Assembly (NCBI GenBank): GCA_934527315.1
Contig: CAKTAK010000005.1
Coordinates: 1 to 64,000, forward strand
Reading direction: 5' to 3'
DNA from: HGM13010 sp934527315
GTDB lineage: Bacteria; Bacillota; Clostridia; Oscillospirales; Oscillospiraceae
Length of the DNA: 64,000 nt
Positions 18,269 to 26,706 of the stretch are shown piece by piece. Position 1 is the first letter of the stretch. Every line of letters starts with the position of its first letter. The position numbers and the translations under genes are program-made. A model generated the notes under the pieces. The model did not search any database. It had not been told where the DNA came from and was given only the letters and a program-made list of their open reading frames with translations.

Positions 18269-18364
18269 TGCAGCAGCCTCCTTTCGAAGGGTACTGCTAT
18301 ATTTCCCGAACCGGTCTGTGCTTATGTTGCCAAATGTTTCTGCCCGTTCGGGAATACCGATGCA

Positions 18365-18393
18365 AGTATATCACGATTCCGCGCTTTGAGCAA
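18365..18393 (-). promoter_or_regulatory. SigmaA-type promoter of yqzL-recO-mutS2
   Basis: Minus-strand TTGCTC (-35, 18393-18388) and TATACT (-10, 18370-18365) with a 17-bp spacer, just past the era terminator. The leader of about 90 bases contains TTCCCGAAC pairing with GTTCGGGAA, a 9-bp stem with a large loop of unknown relevance. Confidence 0.7.
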
Positions 18394-18408
18394 TACCGCC
18401 CAACGGGC

Positions 18409-18448
18409 AAAAATCCGTCTGCAGCGCCTATGCCGCAGACGGATTTTT
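18409..18448 (-). terminator. Intrinsic terminator after era
   Basis: Perfect 14-bp arms AAAAATCCGTCTGC/GCAGACGGATTTTT with a 12-base loop, beginning two bases after the era stop codon. The A/T flanks make it usable on both strands. Confidence 0.88.
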
Positions 18449-18450
18449 TC

Positions 18451-19338
18451 TTATTCGCTATAGCCGAAGTTCCGCAGCTGTACGTCGGAATCCCGCCAGT
18501 TTTCCTTGACCTTTACCCAAGTCTGCAGGTACACCTTGCCGCCCAGAAATGTTTCCATGTCTTTCCGGGCCATTTCACCGATTTTCTTCAGCATAGCGCC
18601 CTTTTTGCCGATGATAATGCCCTTGTGGCTGTCCCGCTCGCAGATAATGGTGGCCTCGATTTCGGTCACGCCGTCTTCCCGGGTATGGAACCGGGTAATC
18701 TCCACCGCCGTGCCGTGGGGAATCTCATGCTGCAAGCACAGCAGCAGCTTTTCCCGCACAAATTCCGCGCAAATCTGCCGTTCCGGCTGGTCGGTAATCA
18801 TATCGTCCGGGAAGAGCTGGGGACCCTCCACAGCGAATTTGCAGAACTCCTCGGTCAGTTCCTCCAAACCGGTGCGTTTCCGGGCGGATACCGGCACAAT
18901 GGCGTCAAAATCATGAGCCCCGGAGTAGGTTGCAATCACTTCCAGCAGCTGTGCCTTCTCCACGGTATCGATTTTATTGATGACCAGAATACTGGGGGCA
19001 TGGGTGGCCTTGATTTTTGCAATCAGCTGCTCCTCCTGGTCGCCGATGTTCGCCACCGGCTCCACCACCAAAGCAACTACGTCCACGTCAGCCACGGATT
19101 CCTCTACAACCTTCACCATGAAGTCGCCCAGACGGTTCTTCGCCCGATGGAATCCCGGAGTGTCCGTCAGGACAATCTGGGTCTCTCCCCGCTCCAAAAC
19201 CGCGAAAATCCGGTTCCGGGTGGTCTGGGGTTTATTGGAAACAATGGAAATTTTCTCGCCCACCAATGCATTGGTCAAAGTGGATTTTCCCACGTTCGGC
19301 CGTCCGGTCAAGGTTACCATTACGTTTTTTGTAATCAT
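18451..19338 (-). CDS. era: Era, ribosome-assembly GTPase
   Basis: This 295-residue protein has G1 GRPNVGKST, a G2-like TTRNR, G3 DTPGFH, G4 NKID and a C-terminal KH domain (IIIGKKGAMLKKIGEMARKDME). Era binds the 16S rRNA 3' end and checks late 30S maturation. Its ATG overlaps the ybeY stop (ATGA); ybeY also acts on 16S 3'-end maturation, so the pair is functionally coherent. Confidence 0.97.
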   Translation of the reverse strand: MITKNVMVTLTGRPNVGKSTLTNALVGEKISIVSNKPQTTRNRIFAVLERGETQIVLTDTPGFHRAKNRLGDFMVKVVEESVADVDVVALVVEPVANIGDQEEQLIAKIKATHAPSILVINKIDTVEKAQLLEVIATYSGAHDFDAIVPVSARKRTGLEELTEEFCKFAVEGPQLFPDDMITDQPERQICAEFVREKLLLCLQHEIPHGTAVEITRFHTREDGVTEIEATIICERDSHKGIIIGKKGAMLKKIGEMARKDMETFLGGKVYLQTWVKVKENWRDSDVQLRNFGYSE

Positions 19339-19862
19339 GCCTCTGTCTCTTCTCCTTCTAATCCCAATTCTGCCAGAATCATTTTCTCATGGGCCCGCAT
19401 CAAGCGCTTGTCCGGTCCCTCATCTACGTGGTCATAGCCCAGCAGATGCAGCACGGAGTGCACTGCCAGATAGCAGATTTCCCGTTCCTCGCTGTGGCCG
19501 AATTCCTCCGCCTGACGGCAGCACTGGGCCACATCGATGACCATATCCCCCAAAAAGATGCGGTCCGAGCCCGGCTCCCGCTCGCACATTGCCGGGTCAA
19601 AATGCTCCGGTTCCAGATTGTTAAACGGGAAGGACAGCACATCTGTGTGCCGGTCCACCCCCCGCTGCTCAAGATTGATGGCGTGGATACGCGCGTCATC
19701 GGTCAGCAGAATGTCAATATGACAAGGCACGTTCACGTTCTCATAGCGCAGGGCGCACCGCACCGCTTTCCGAATCATTCGGCACAATCCCTTCACCTCT
19801 TCCGGCGGCAAATCCCCGGAAATGCTGATTTCATATTTGGGTTTCCAATGAAAAATACTCAT
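19335..19862 (-). CDS. ybeY: YbeY, 16S rRNA maturation endoribonuclease
   Basis: This 175-residue zinc metalloenzyme has the three-histidine motif HSVLHLLGYDH (H-x3-H-x5-H) and the conserved TDDARIHAINLEQRGVDRHTDVLSFPF. It takes part in 16S 3'-end processing and rRNA quality control. It lies between phoH and era. A PgpH/YqfF HD protein often found between phoH and ybeY is absent; only 34 bases separate them. Confidence 0.95.
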   Translation of the reverse strand: MSIFHWKPKYEISISGDLPPEEVKGLCRMIRKAVRCALRYENVNVPCHIDILLTDDARIHAINLEQRGVDRHTDVLSFPFNNLEPEHFDPAMCEREPGSDRIFLGDMVIDVAQCCRQAEEFGHSEEREICYLAVHSVLHLLGYDHVDEGPDKRLMRAHEKMILAELGLEGEETEA

Positions 19863-19896
19863 AACTTCTCGTCACCCTCTGTTTCTTTGGTTTCCG

Positions 19897-20922
19897 TTAT
19901 CGTTCTCTCGGGGGATACTTTCGATAGGGTTTCCGGGGCAGCGTCTTTTCTGCCTCCTGCACCTTGGCATGGGCCTTATCGTCTTTTTCGTAGGCCTCAA
20001 TGATTTTCTGCACCAGCTCATGGCGCACCACGTCCGCACCGGTAAGCCGGCAGATGGCAATATCTTCCACGCCGTCCAGCACCCGCATAGCCTCTTTCAG
20101 ACCGGACACCTTATCCGCAGGCAGGTCAATCTGGGTCACGTCGCCGGTAATTACGATTTTAGAACCGAATCCCAAACGGGTCAGGAACATTTTCATCTGC
20201 TCCCGGCTGGTGTTCTGCGCCTCGTCCAGAATGATAAAGCTGTCGTCCAGCGTCCGGCCGCGCATATAAGCCAAGGGCGCTACCTCGATGTTGCCCCGCT
20301 CCAGATATTTCTGGTAGGTTTCCATCCCCAGCATTTCATACAGCGCGTCATACAGCGGGCGCAGATACGGGTCCACCTTGCTCTGCAAATCGCCGGGCAA
20401 AAATCCCAGCCGCTCCCCTGCCTCCACAGCCGGGCGGGTGAGAATGATGCGGTTGACCTTTTCCGCGCGGAACGCCGCCACCGCAGCCGCCACCGCCAGA
20501 TAGGTTTTACCGGTACCCGCCGGGCCGATGCCCAACGTAATGGTATTATCCGCAATGGCCCGGACATAGTTTTTCTGTCCGATGGTTTTTGCCTTAATGG
20601 GCTTGCCCTTGGCAGTCACGCAGACCACATCTTTGGCCAGTTCGGGAATGCTGTTTTCCCGGCCCTCGCCCACCAGCTTGATAATATAGCGCACGTTCTG
20701 GGAGTCGATTTCCTCGCCCTTAGCCGCCAGATTCAGCAGACCGTTGATGGCTTTTTCTGCCAGCATCACACTTTCCGGTTCTCCGGTGATGCGGAGCTGC
20801 TCCTCCCGATTCACCACCTGCACCCCGTATTCCGATTCAATAATGCGCAAATTCTGATCAAACGAGCCAAACACATTGATGACGTGCTCCACCCGCTCCA
20901 CCGGAATGAGTTTTTCAATCAT
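19897..20922 (-). CDS. phoH: PhoH-family ATPase (YbeZ/YqfE type)
   Basis: This 341-residue protein has an N-terminal small RNA-binding-like region, then a RecA/SF1-like ATPase with Walker A GPAGTGKTYLAV and Walker B SFIILDEAQNT, and a basic C-terminal tail (RKPYRKYPPRER). It is the usual partner of YbeY in rRNA maturation; the biochemical role remains poorly defined. The start (SD AGGAGAGG) overlaps yqfD by 8 bases. Confidence 0.93.
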   Translation of the reverse strand: MIEKLIPVERVEHVINVFGSFDQNLRIIESEYGVQVVNREEQLRITGEPESVMLAEKAINGLLNLAAKGEEIDSQNVRYIIKLVGEGRENSIPELAKDVVCVTAKGKPIKAKTIGQKNYVRAIADNTITLGIGPAGTGKTYLAVAAAVAAFRAEKVNRIILTRPAVEAGERLGFLPGDLQSKVDPYLRPLYDALYEMLGMETYQKYLERGNIEVAPLAYMRGRTLDDSFIILDEAQNTSREQMKMFLTRLGFGSKIVITGDVTQIDLPADKVSGLKEAMRVLDGVEDIAICRLTGADVVRHELVQKIIEAYEKDDKAHAKVQEAEKTLPRKPYRKYPPRER

Positions 20923-22150
20923 GTACTGTTTCCTCTCCTGCGATTTCTTCCAACCGCACTTTTTGGATTTCTTCTTGTGTCATAGGAATTTCCTTTGCGA
21001 TATTCTCCCCGCATTCTCCGTTCAAAATCGCCGTAAGAACGCCCTCGGATTCCGCAAACCGAACCGACACCGCCCGGATTGCCCCGCCTTCCGTCAGACG
21101 GTCCGCAAGATTCTCCCGCAAGCGTTGCTCCAGTATGGCTTTTCCGGCGTCAATCGGCATCTGCGCCGGCTGCAAACTGTATGGCCGCACCGTTACCTGA
21201 ATCCAAGAAACGGGCAGCGAAAACACGTTTTCCCGGGAGAGAGCATATTCCTTTTCAATTTTATCACATTTCCCCACAGAAATGCTACTATTCCTGTAAA
21301 AATTTATCCGTTTCCCGCCGATACACAGGGCATATCCATGCTTTTCCTTGTCCTGATACACCTTTTTCCCGTATTCCAAGGGCAATCGGCTCTGAATTTC
21401 GTACCAAGTGCGCGCCTGTGCCGTACCCAATGCGTGTTCCAACCGGGTATGCCCCATGGCGCTGGGCACCGCACCGGAAATGAGAAGTTCCCCGGTGTTC
21501 ACCGTCTGCCCCTTGCCGGATACCGCCGCGCCCTGCAAAACGGAAAGTTCCGTAATTAAGCCCGGTTTGGCTGCAACCACATGGGTGGGGATTTTATCGT
21601 CCGCCATGTGCGGGATTTCCCGCTTTTCCCGAACAATCACCGTAATGCGGCTGCAATCATAGTTCACCGCCGCCCAGCGGAGCTCCGGCAATTCCAGCAG
21701 CAGACCATTCCGCAAACTGTCCCCGGAAAATGCCGACCAAAAGCTGCCGATGCCGACGCCCTGCCGTTGGAGTGCCCGGAGAATCTCCCCGGTGGAAAGG
21801 GTTTCATTGCCGACCACCTGAATTTCCCACACAAATCGGGAGGCTGTCAGCAGCACCGCCGTGCAGAAAACAGCCCCCAACAGCAGCACAGTCCGGGTTT
21901 TCAGCCGGCTCCAAAGCAGCGGTCCGCCCCGGGTGCGGCGCACCGTCAGACGGCACTGACAGCGCGCAATCACCGCCGCAGCTGCCCGGCGGCGGTTTGC
22001 CCGGACTTTCATGCGCATGGTGTACGGGTCCGGCTTGGAAACGTCCCAGAATTCAATGCCCTGCATGGCGCAGGCATTGAGCACCGATTCCGGGAACACC
22101 CCTTGGAATTCCAGTTGGGTCCACCCCCGGAGTCTATCGAAAATTCCCAT
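20915..22150 (-). CDS. yqfD: YqfD, sporulation-associated membrane protein
   Basis: This 411-residue protein has an N-terminal soluble domain (FQGVFPESVLNACAMQGIEFWDV), one membrane segment (about residues 88-108, VLLLGAVFCTAVLLTASRF), a FtsQ/POTRA-like stretch starting VWEIQVVGNETLSTGEILRAL, and a long extracytoplasmic domain. The YqfD family occurs in endospore formers; yqfC-yqfD-phoH is the known order. Molecular function is not established. SD AAGGGGGAG precedes the ATG. Confidence 0.88.
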   Translation of the reverse strand: MGIFDRLRGWTQLEFQGVFPESVLNACAMQGIEFWDVSKPDPYTMRMKVRANRRRAAAAVIARCQCRLTVRRTRGGPLLWSRLKTRTVLLLGAVFCTAVLLTASRFVWEIQVVGNETLSTGEILRALQRQGVGIGSFWSAFSGDSLRNGLLLELPELRWAAVNYDCSRITVIVREKREIPHMADDKIPTHVVAAKPGLITELSVLQGAAVSGKGQTVNTGELLISGAVPSAMGHTRLEHALGTAQARTWYEIQSRLPLEYGKKVYQDKEKHGYALCIGGKRINFYRNSSISVGKCDKIEKEYALSRENVFSLPVSWIQVTVRPYSLQPAQMPIDAGKAILEQRLRENLADRLTEGGAIRAVSVRFAESEGVLTAILNGECGENIAKEIPMTQEEIQKVRLEEIAGEETVHD

Positions 22151-22159
22151 GGCTCCCCC

Positions 22160-22444
22160 TTACAGCAATTCCAGTTCCCGGACCTCGCCGGTAACCACCA
22201 ACGCCCCGGCGTCCATGGCCCGCAATTCCAGATTTTCCCCCGTAATCCGGACGCTCCCATGGCGTACGGAAATACAGACCGTTTCCGGGCTGTACTCCAA
22301 AAGCCCCCGATGATTTTCCACCGCAACCCGGCATTTCCCGGTCACCGTAATTTTTGCGCTGCCTGCAATCACATCAGCCGGCAGCTGAAACCGCTCGGCG
22401 GTTTCCTCCGGAAGGCTGCTCCATTTCAACAGCATCACCCCCAT
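22160..22444 (-). CDS. yqfC: YqfC-family sporulation protein
   Basis: This 94-residue protein has the YabP/YqfC fold pattern: LPADVIAGSAKITVTGKCRVAVENHRGLLEYSPETVCISVRHGSVRITGENLELRAMDAGALVVTGEV, a repeated beta architecture. I chose the ATG at 22444 by alignment with the family; the frame is open upstream to 22513 and neither start has a convincing SD. A sigmaE-like -10 (CATACACT) directly before this ATG would give a nearly leaderless message, so the start remains uncertain. It heads yqfC-yqfD-phoH-ybeY-era. Confidence 0.8.
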   Translation of the reverse strand: MGVMLLKWSSLPEETAERFQLPADVIAGSAKITVTGKCRVAVENHRGLLEYSPETVCISVRHGSVRITGENLELRAMDAGALVVTGEVRELELL

Positions 22445-22541
22445 ACCCGCAGTGTATGATGGGCGCGGGAAATTTTTCCCGCAAGTTTTCAACAACGGAT
22501 TCATAAACTGCAAGGAAAGCTCGTACCAAGGAGGCCTTTTT
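22445..22541. promoter_or_regulatory. Divergent control region of yqfC and ylbJ with dyad and sigmaE-like -10 elements
   Basis: CATACACT (minus, 22458-22451) and CATAAACT (plus, 22502-22509) resemble the sigmaE -10 pattern CATACAnT. Neither has a convincing -35, so the calls are tentative. Between them lies GCGGGAAA-TT-TTTCCCGC (22465-22482), a perfect dyad that could be an operator. Both flanking genes belong to sporulation families, which makes sporulation-sigma control plausible. Confidence 0.4.
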
Positions 22542-23528
22542 ATGAAATCATCGGTTCGTTTTTCCGCCGCTGCTCCGCTTTTGGGCGGATTGCTGTTATT
22601 CGCCGGAATTCTGTTCCATGCCGATACTGCCGTTGCCTATGCCAAGCAGGGACTTTCTCTGTGCGGAAATCTGATTTTTCCCTCTCTGTTTCCCTTTTTC
22701 GTGCTGACCTTTCTCCTCAACGATTTGGGATTGCCCGGCTATCTGGGTCGATTTGCCGAACCGCTGATGCAAAAGCTCTTCGGCATCAGCGGCACCGGCG
22801 CCACCGCTTTTCTGACGGGCATCACCGGCGGATATCCCTTGGGTGCCGGGTGTATTGCGGATCTGGTGCAAAAGGGGGAGCTTTCCCCGGACGAGGGCGA
22901 CCGTCTGCTGCTGTTCTGCAACAATTCCGGTCCGGCATTTCTCATCGGCGCTGTGGGTGTGGGTATCTTCCACTCCGGCGGCATTGGGCTGCTGCTGTAT
23001 GCCGTCCACGTTTTCTCCGCACTGGTCACCGGCTTGTTTCTCTCCGGACGAAACAAAATCTTCGGCTGCCGCAGCCGTTCGGTTTTGATTGCCCCGCTGT
23101 CTTTAAGTCAATCCCTCCCCGACGCCGTGCAGCGGTCCGCGCTGCAAATGCTCACCATCTGCGGCTTTGTGGTCACGTTCAACGTGCTGATTGGTTTGTT
23201 GGACAGCAGCGGCGTTTTTTCCTTTCTGTACGGTCTGTTGGCGCAATACACCGGGTACGAGCTGCGGCTGACCCGGGCGCTGTGCACCGGGATTCTGGAA
23301 TTGGGCTGCGGCATTGGCACTTTAGCCGGCGCCGCCCGAACCCCGGCGAATCTGGCGGTCTGCGGCTTTCTCACCGGGTTTGGTGGCATTTCCGTAGCCA
23401 TGCAGACCGCCGCCGTTCTTGCCGGAACAAAAATAAAAATCTCCCGGCATTTCGTCGGGAGATTCTCCAGCGGCTGTATCGCCGCATTTACGCTTTATGT
23501 ACTTGCTTTGCTCATGGGTTGGCGGTAA
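22542..23528 (+). CDS. ylbJ: YlbJ, sporulation integral membrane protein
   Basis: This 328-residue polytopic protein has about eight membrane segments with the nucleoside-recognition-like motifs typical of YlbJ/SpoVV: SLFPFFVLTFLL, FLTGITGGYPLGA, LLLFCNNSGPAFLIGAVG and GILELGCGIGTL. SpoVV/YlbJ is needed for dipicolinate transport into the forespore in Bacillus. The frame opens at 22452, but the ATG at 22542 follows AAGGAGG. Its last 100 bases contain, on the opposite strand, the terminator of the chrA operon. Confidence 0.92.
   Translation: MKSSVRFSAAAPLLGGLLLFAGILFHADTAVAYAKQGLSLCGNLIFPSLFPFFVLTFLLNDLGLPGYLGRFAEPLMQKLFGISGTGATAFLTGITGGYPLGAGCIADLVQKGELSPDEGDRLLLFCNNSGPAFLIGAVGVGIFHSGGIGLLLYAVHVFSALVTGLFLSGRNKIFGCRSRSVLIAPLSLSQSLPDAVQRSALQMLTICGFVVTFNVLIGLLDSSGVFSFLYGLLAQYTGYELRLTRALCTGILELGCGIGTLAGAARTPANLAVCGFLTGFGGISVAMQTAAVLAGTKIKISRHFVGRFSSGCIAAFTLYVLALLMGWR
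23430..23464 (-). terminator. Intrinsic terminator of the chrA operon, embedded in the ylbJ coding sequence
   Basis: Perfect 9-bp arms AATCTCCCG/CGGGAGATT with a 9-base loop. On the minus strand the hairpin is followed by a T-rich tract (TTTTTATTTTTG). It starts about 70 bases after the chrA stop, inside codons of convergent ylbJ. Confidence 0.7.
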
Positions 23529-23533
23529 TCCCG

Positions 23534-24121
23534 TTACACCCCGGCAAAATGGAACACAGCCCCAATCACAGCCGAAGACAGAATGAACAGAATCGGGTGC
23601 AAATCTTTCACTTTCGGTACATACCGGGTGGCAACCAGCAGAACAACCGCCAGCAAAATGCATTTCCACCGGAATAAATCCGCAACCATTCCGGTCTGGT
23701 GAAACAGCGTGGTATTCAGCAGAGACAGCACCACAACGCTCATGCCCGCCGCCGCAATCAGACCCACGGAGCAGGGGCGCAAGCCGTAAAAGGCTGCGTC
23801 TACATAGCGGTTGTTCCGGAATTGCTGCAGCACCCGGGCAATCAGCAGAATGATGATGACGCAGGGGGTAATAATCCCCAACGTAGCCACCACGGAGCCG
23901 AGAATTCCGCCGGCGGTGTAGCCGACGTAGGTTGCCATATTCACGCCGATGGGTCCGGGCGTGGATTCTCCCACGGCAATCATATTTGCCAACTCTTCCG
24001 TAGTAAACCAGCCGGTGCTGGCGGACATATCGTACAAAAAGGGTACGGTTGCCATACCGCCGCCCACGGCGAACAAGCCGGTTTTGAAAAATTCGTAGTA
24101 CAAACGGAGATACAGCATCAT
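23534..24121 (-). CDS. ChrA-family chromate-type transporter, second half-protein
   Basis: This 195-residue membrane protein has the CHR motif FAVGGGMATVPFLYD and GESTPGPIGVNMATYVGY, and five to six membrane segments. CHR short proteins work as pairs of opposite topology. The upstream frame is long, but the true start is the ATG at 24121, overlapping the stop of the first half-gene as ATGA. The substrate is unknown; annotation as chromate exporter is by family only. Confidence 0.87.
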   Translation of the reverse strand: MMLYLRLYYEFFKTGLFAVGGGMATVPFLYDMSASTGWFTTEELANMIAVGESTPGPIGVNMATYVGYTAGGILGSVVATLGIITPCVIIILLIARVLQQFRNNRYVDAAFYGLRPCSVGLIAAAGMSVVVLSLLNTTLFHQTGMVADLFRWKCILLAVVLLVATRYVPKVKDLHPILFILSSAVIGAVFHFAGV

Positions 24122-24660
24122 TCTTTCCGCACCCCCATCACCGTCAGGAGAATTCCGCTCAATGCGGAAATCACCACAAACAGCACCGGCGAAAGTTTCA
24201 GAAACGTGCTCAGCAGGAACACCGCCAGAAAAATGAGCAGCGCCCATTGATCCTTCACAGCACCTTTCCACAGCTTTACCACCGCGTTGAACACCAACAC
24301 GCACACGCACACGCGAATGCCCGCAAAGGCATTCTGCACCACGGGCAGGTCCGCAAAGTTTTCCAGAATTCCGGCGATGGTCATAATAATCAGCAGCGAG
24401 GGGAACACCACACCCAAGGTGGCAAAAATGCCGCCCAAGTTGCCTTTCAGCTTGTATCCCACAAAGGTTGCGGTATTCACGGCAATCACACCGGGGGTAC
24501 ACTGCCCCACCGCGAAATAATCCATTACTTCTTCGCTGGTGACCCAGTGCTTATTCTGCACCACTTCCCGCTCCAGAATCGGCAGCATGGCGTACCCGCC
24601 GCCGAACGTCATCACGCCCACTTTCGCGAACGTGATGAACAGCTCTCCAAAAATACCCAT
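24118..24660 (-). CDS. ChrA-family chromate-type transporter, first half-protein
   Basis: This 180-residue membrane protein has the duplicated CHR signature FGGGYAMLPILEREVV and AVGQCTPGVIAVNTATFVGY. It pairs with the following gene to make one transporter. It starts 2 bases after the pgcA stop, so it is co-transcribed with the envelope genes upstream. Why a CHR transporter sits in this operon is not clear from sequence. Confidence 0.87.
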   Translation of the reverse strand: MGIFGELFITFAKVGVMTFGGGYAMLPILEREVVQNKHWVTSEEVMDYFAVGQCTPGVIAVNTATFVGYKLKGNLGGIFATLGVVFPSLLIIMTIAGILENFADLPVVQNAFAGIRVCVCVLVFNAVVKLWKGAVKDQWALLIFLAVFLLSTFLKLSPVLFVVISALSGILLTVMGVRKE

Positions 24661-24662
24661 GT

Positions 24663-26393
24663 TTAACGTTTCAGACTTTCTGCGTATGCCTCAAATTTGC
24701 TCACCTTGGCGTTGCACTCTTCCATGCTCTCGCCGCGGGTGAGAATATAGACCTTGATTTTCGGTTCCGTGCCGGAGGGACGGACAATAAACGCGGTGCC
24801 GTCTGCCAACTCAAAGTACAGCACGTTGGAGCCCTTCAGCTCCATGGTCTCCACCTTACCCAGACCGGTCACAAACACGCTGCCGTCCTGATAATCCCGC
24901 ATCCGCAGCACTTTCTCGCCGCCGATGACTTTCGGGGGTTCTTTCCGCAGGTCCGCCATAATGGCCCGCATATTTTTCAGACCGTCCAGACCGGGCATCA
25001 CCAGATTGATGGTCTTTTCGCCGAAGTAACCGTACTTCTCATACAGGCTATCCATTGCCTGTTTCAGCGTCATACCCCGGTCGTAGTAGTATGCAGCCAT
25101 TTCCGCCACCAGCACAGCGGCGGTCACGGCGTCCTTATCCCGGACGTAATCGCCTACCATGTAGCCGTAGCTTTCCTCGTAAGCCATGATGTACTGATAG
25201 GTGCCCTCTCTCTGGAACTTTGCCACACGCTCTGCCAGGAATTTGAATCCGGTAAAGGTGTCTTCAATATGCACGCCGTTTTTCTCTGCCACTGCCCGTG
25301 CCATTTCCGTGGTCACGATGCTCTTCAGAGTTGCGGCATTTTCCGGCAGCGTACCGGCTGCCCGGCGGGCGGTGATGATGTAATCCAGCAGCAGCACACC
25401 CATCTGGTTACCGGAAATGGGGATAAACTCGCCCTTTTCGTCACGGACCATCACGCCGATACGGTCGGAGTCCGGGTCGGTACCGATAATCAAATCGCTG
25501 CCCTTTTCGTTGGCCAAATCAATGGCCAGATAGAATCCCTCGGGGTTTTCCGGGTTGGGGCTTGCCACGGTGGGGAAGGTTCCGTCGGGAATCATCTGCT
25601 GCTCCACGGGGAACAGATGCTGAATGCCCAGACGATGCAGTGCCTCCGGCACCAGAATACGGCCGGCACCATGGAACGGGGTGTAGACAATCTTCAATTT
25701 GTCTGCCACCTTGCGGACCACGTCCCGATTGATGGCCTGACCCAGAACGCAGTTCAAAAAGGCCTCGTCGGTCTCTTTGTCCATAAAGGTCACCATTCCG
25801 CTTTCCACAGCCTTATCAAACGGCATCACGGAAACACCGGTAAACAAATCGGTTTTCTCCATTTCCGCGGCAATGGCATCGGCATGCTGGGGCGGCAGCT
25901 GTGCGCCGTCGGACCAGTAAACCTTATAGCCGTTGTATTCCTTGGGGTTGTGGCTTGCGGTAATGTTCAGACCGGCAGTGGTGCCGTAATGAATGACCGC
26001 AAAGCTCAGCTCCGGCGTGGGGCGCATTCCGTTGGTAATGCGGACCCGAATGCCGTTGGCAGCCATAACCCCGGCAGCCTCCCGGGCAAACAATTCGCTG
26101 TTCACGCGGCAGTCATAGGCAATGGCAATGCCCTTTTCGCAAGCCTCCGGACCCTCTGCCTTAATCACGTTGGCAAATGCCTGGGTTGCATGGCGGATCA
26201 CATGCACGTTCATGCGGTGCAGCCCCACACCCATGATGCCCCGCAGACCGGCGGTACCAAATGTCAAGGGCTCGAAAAAGCGGCCCTCGATTTCCTTTTC
26301 ATCGTTTTCAATGGACTTCAGTTCCTGCCACTCCGCTTCGCTGAGGGCCGGGCTGTCCAGCCAGCGCTGATACTCTTGCTTATAGCTCTTCAT
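24663..26393 (-). CDS. pgcA: Alpha-phosphoglucomutase / phosphomannomutase family (PgcA type)
   Basis: This 576-residue alpha-D-phosphohexomutase has the active-site serine loop TASHNPKEYNGYKVY, the metal loop GTDPDSDRIGV, the sugar loop AYEESYGYMVGD and the phosphate loop RPSGTEPKIKVY. It interconverts glucose-6-P and glucose-1-P, feeding UDP-glucose and cell-surface polymers; mannose or pentose phosphates are possible substrates. The frame is open to 26450, but the ATG at 26393 follows AAGGGGG and gives MKSYKQEYQRWL. It overlaps the DUF2007 gene by 14 bases. Confidence 0.93.
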   Translation of the reverse strand: MKSYKQEYQRWLDSPALSEAEWQELKSIENDEKEIEGRFFEPLTFGTAGLRGIMGVGLHRMNVHVIRHATQAFANVIKAEGPEACEKGIAIAYDCRVNSELFAREAAGVMAANGIRVRITNGMRPTPELSFAVIHYGTTAGLNITASHNPKEYNGYKVYWSDGAQLPPQHADAIAAEMEKTDLFTGVSVMPFDKAVESGMVTFMDKETDEAFLNCVLGQAINRDVVRKVADKLKIVYTPFHGAGRILVPEALHRLGIQHLFPVEQQMIPDGTFPTVASPNPENPEGFYLAIDLANEKGSDLIIGTDPDSDRIGVMVRDEKGEFIPISGNQMGVLLLDYIITARRAAGTLPENAATLKSIVTTEMARAVAEKNGVHIEDTFTGFKFLAERVAKFQREGTYQYIMAYEESYGYMVGDYVRDKDAVTAAVLVAEMAAYYYDRGMTLKQAMDSLYEKYGYFGEKTINLVMPGLDGLKNMRAIMADLRKEPPKVIGGEKVLRMRDYQDGSVFVTGLGKVETMELKGSNVLYFELADGTAFIVRPSGTEPKIKVYILTRGESMEECNAKVSKFEAYAESLKR

Positions 26394-26697
26394 TTTCGTG
26401 GTCCCCCTTGAGTAATAATTCTGCGTCCTCATGCATGGATTCCGGCACAAACAAATCCGCGCCGGTGACGCTCATGCCCAAAATGACTTCACCGAAATCT
26501 CCGTCATTGGAGTTCATCGATACACACGGAATGCCGAAAGCCTCCAGCATGTTCACGGTAATCACGTCCCCATACTGGTCTCCGGCGCTGTGGCACAAAA
26601 AGACCGGCGGTTCCAGGGAACCGTCTTCCAATCTGGGCCAATTTTTCAGAAGACTTCCGACAGGTTCTTTCCTGCCCCACTTTTTCTTTCCGAACAT
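26380..26697 (-). CDS. Small DUF2007-like protein
   Basis: The 105-residue product has a basic N-terminal region (FGKKKWGRK), then a ferredoxin-like pattern: PVFLCHSAGDQYGDVITVNMLEAFGIPCVSMN ... LFVPESMHEDAELLL. This resembles DUF2007, a putative signal-transducing family, here with a longer N-terminus. No catalytic motif is seen. It lies between rlmH (9-base gap) and pgcA (14-base overlap). Function unknown. Confidence 0.6.
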   Translation of the reverse strand: MFGKKKWGRKEPVGSLLKNWPRLEDGSLEPPVFLCHSAGDQYGDVITVNMLEAFGIPCVSMNSNDGDFGEVILGMSVTGADLFVPESMHEDAELLLKGDHENEEL

Positions 26698-26706
26698 CGC
26701 GCAGCC

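Noticed and set aside
24122..24502. Long N-terminal extension of the second chrA gene
   Set aside because: The extension is the out-of-frame shadow of the first chrA gene; the ATG at 24121 restores the family N-terminus.
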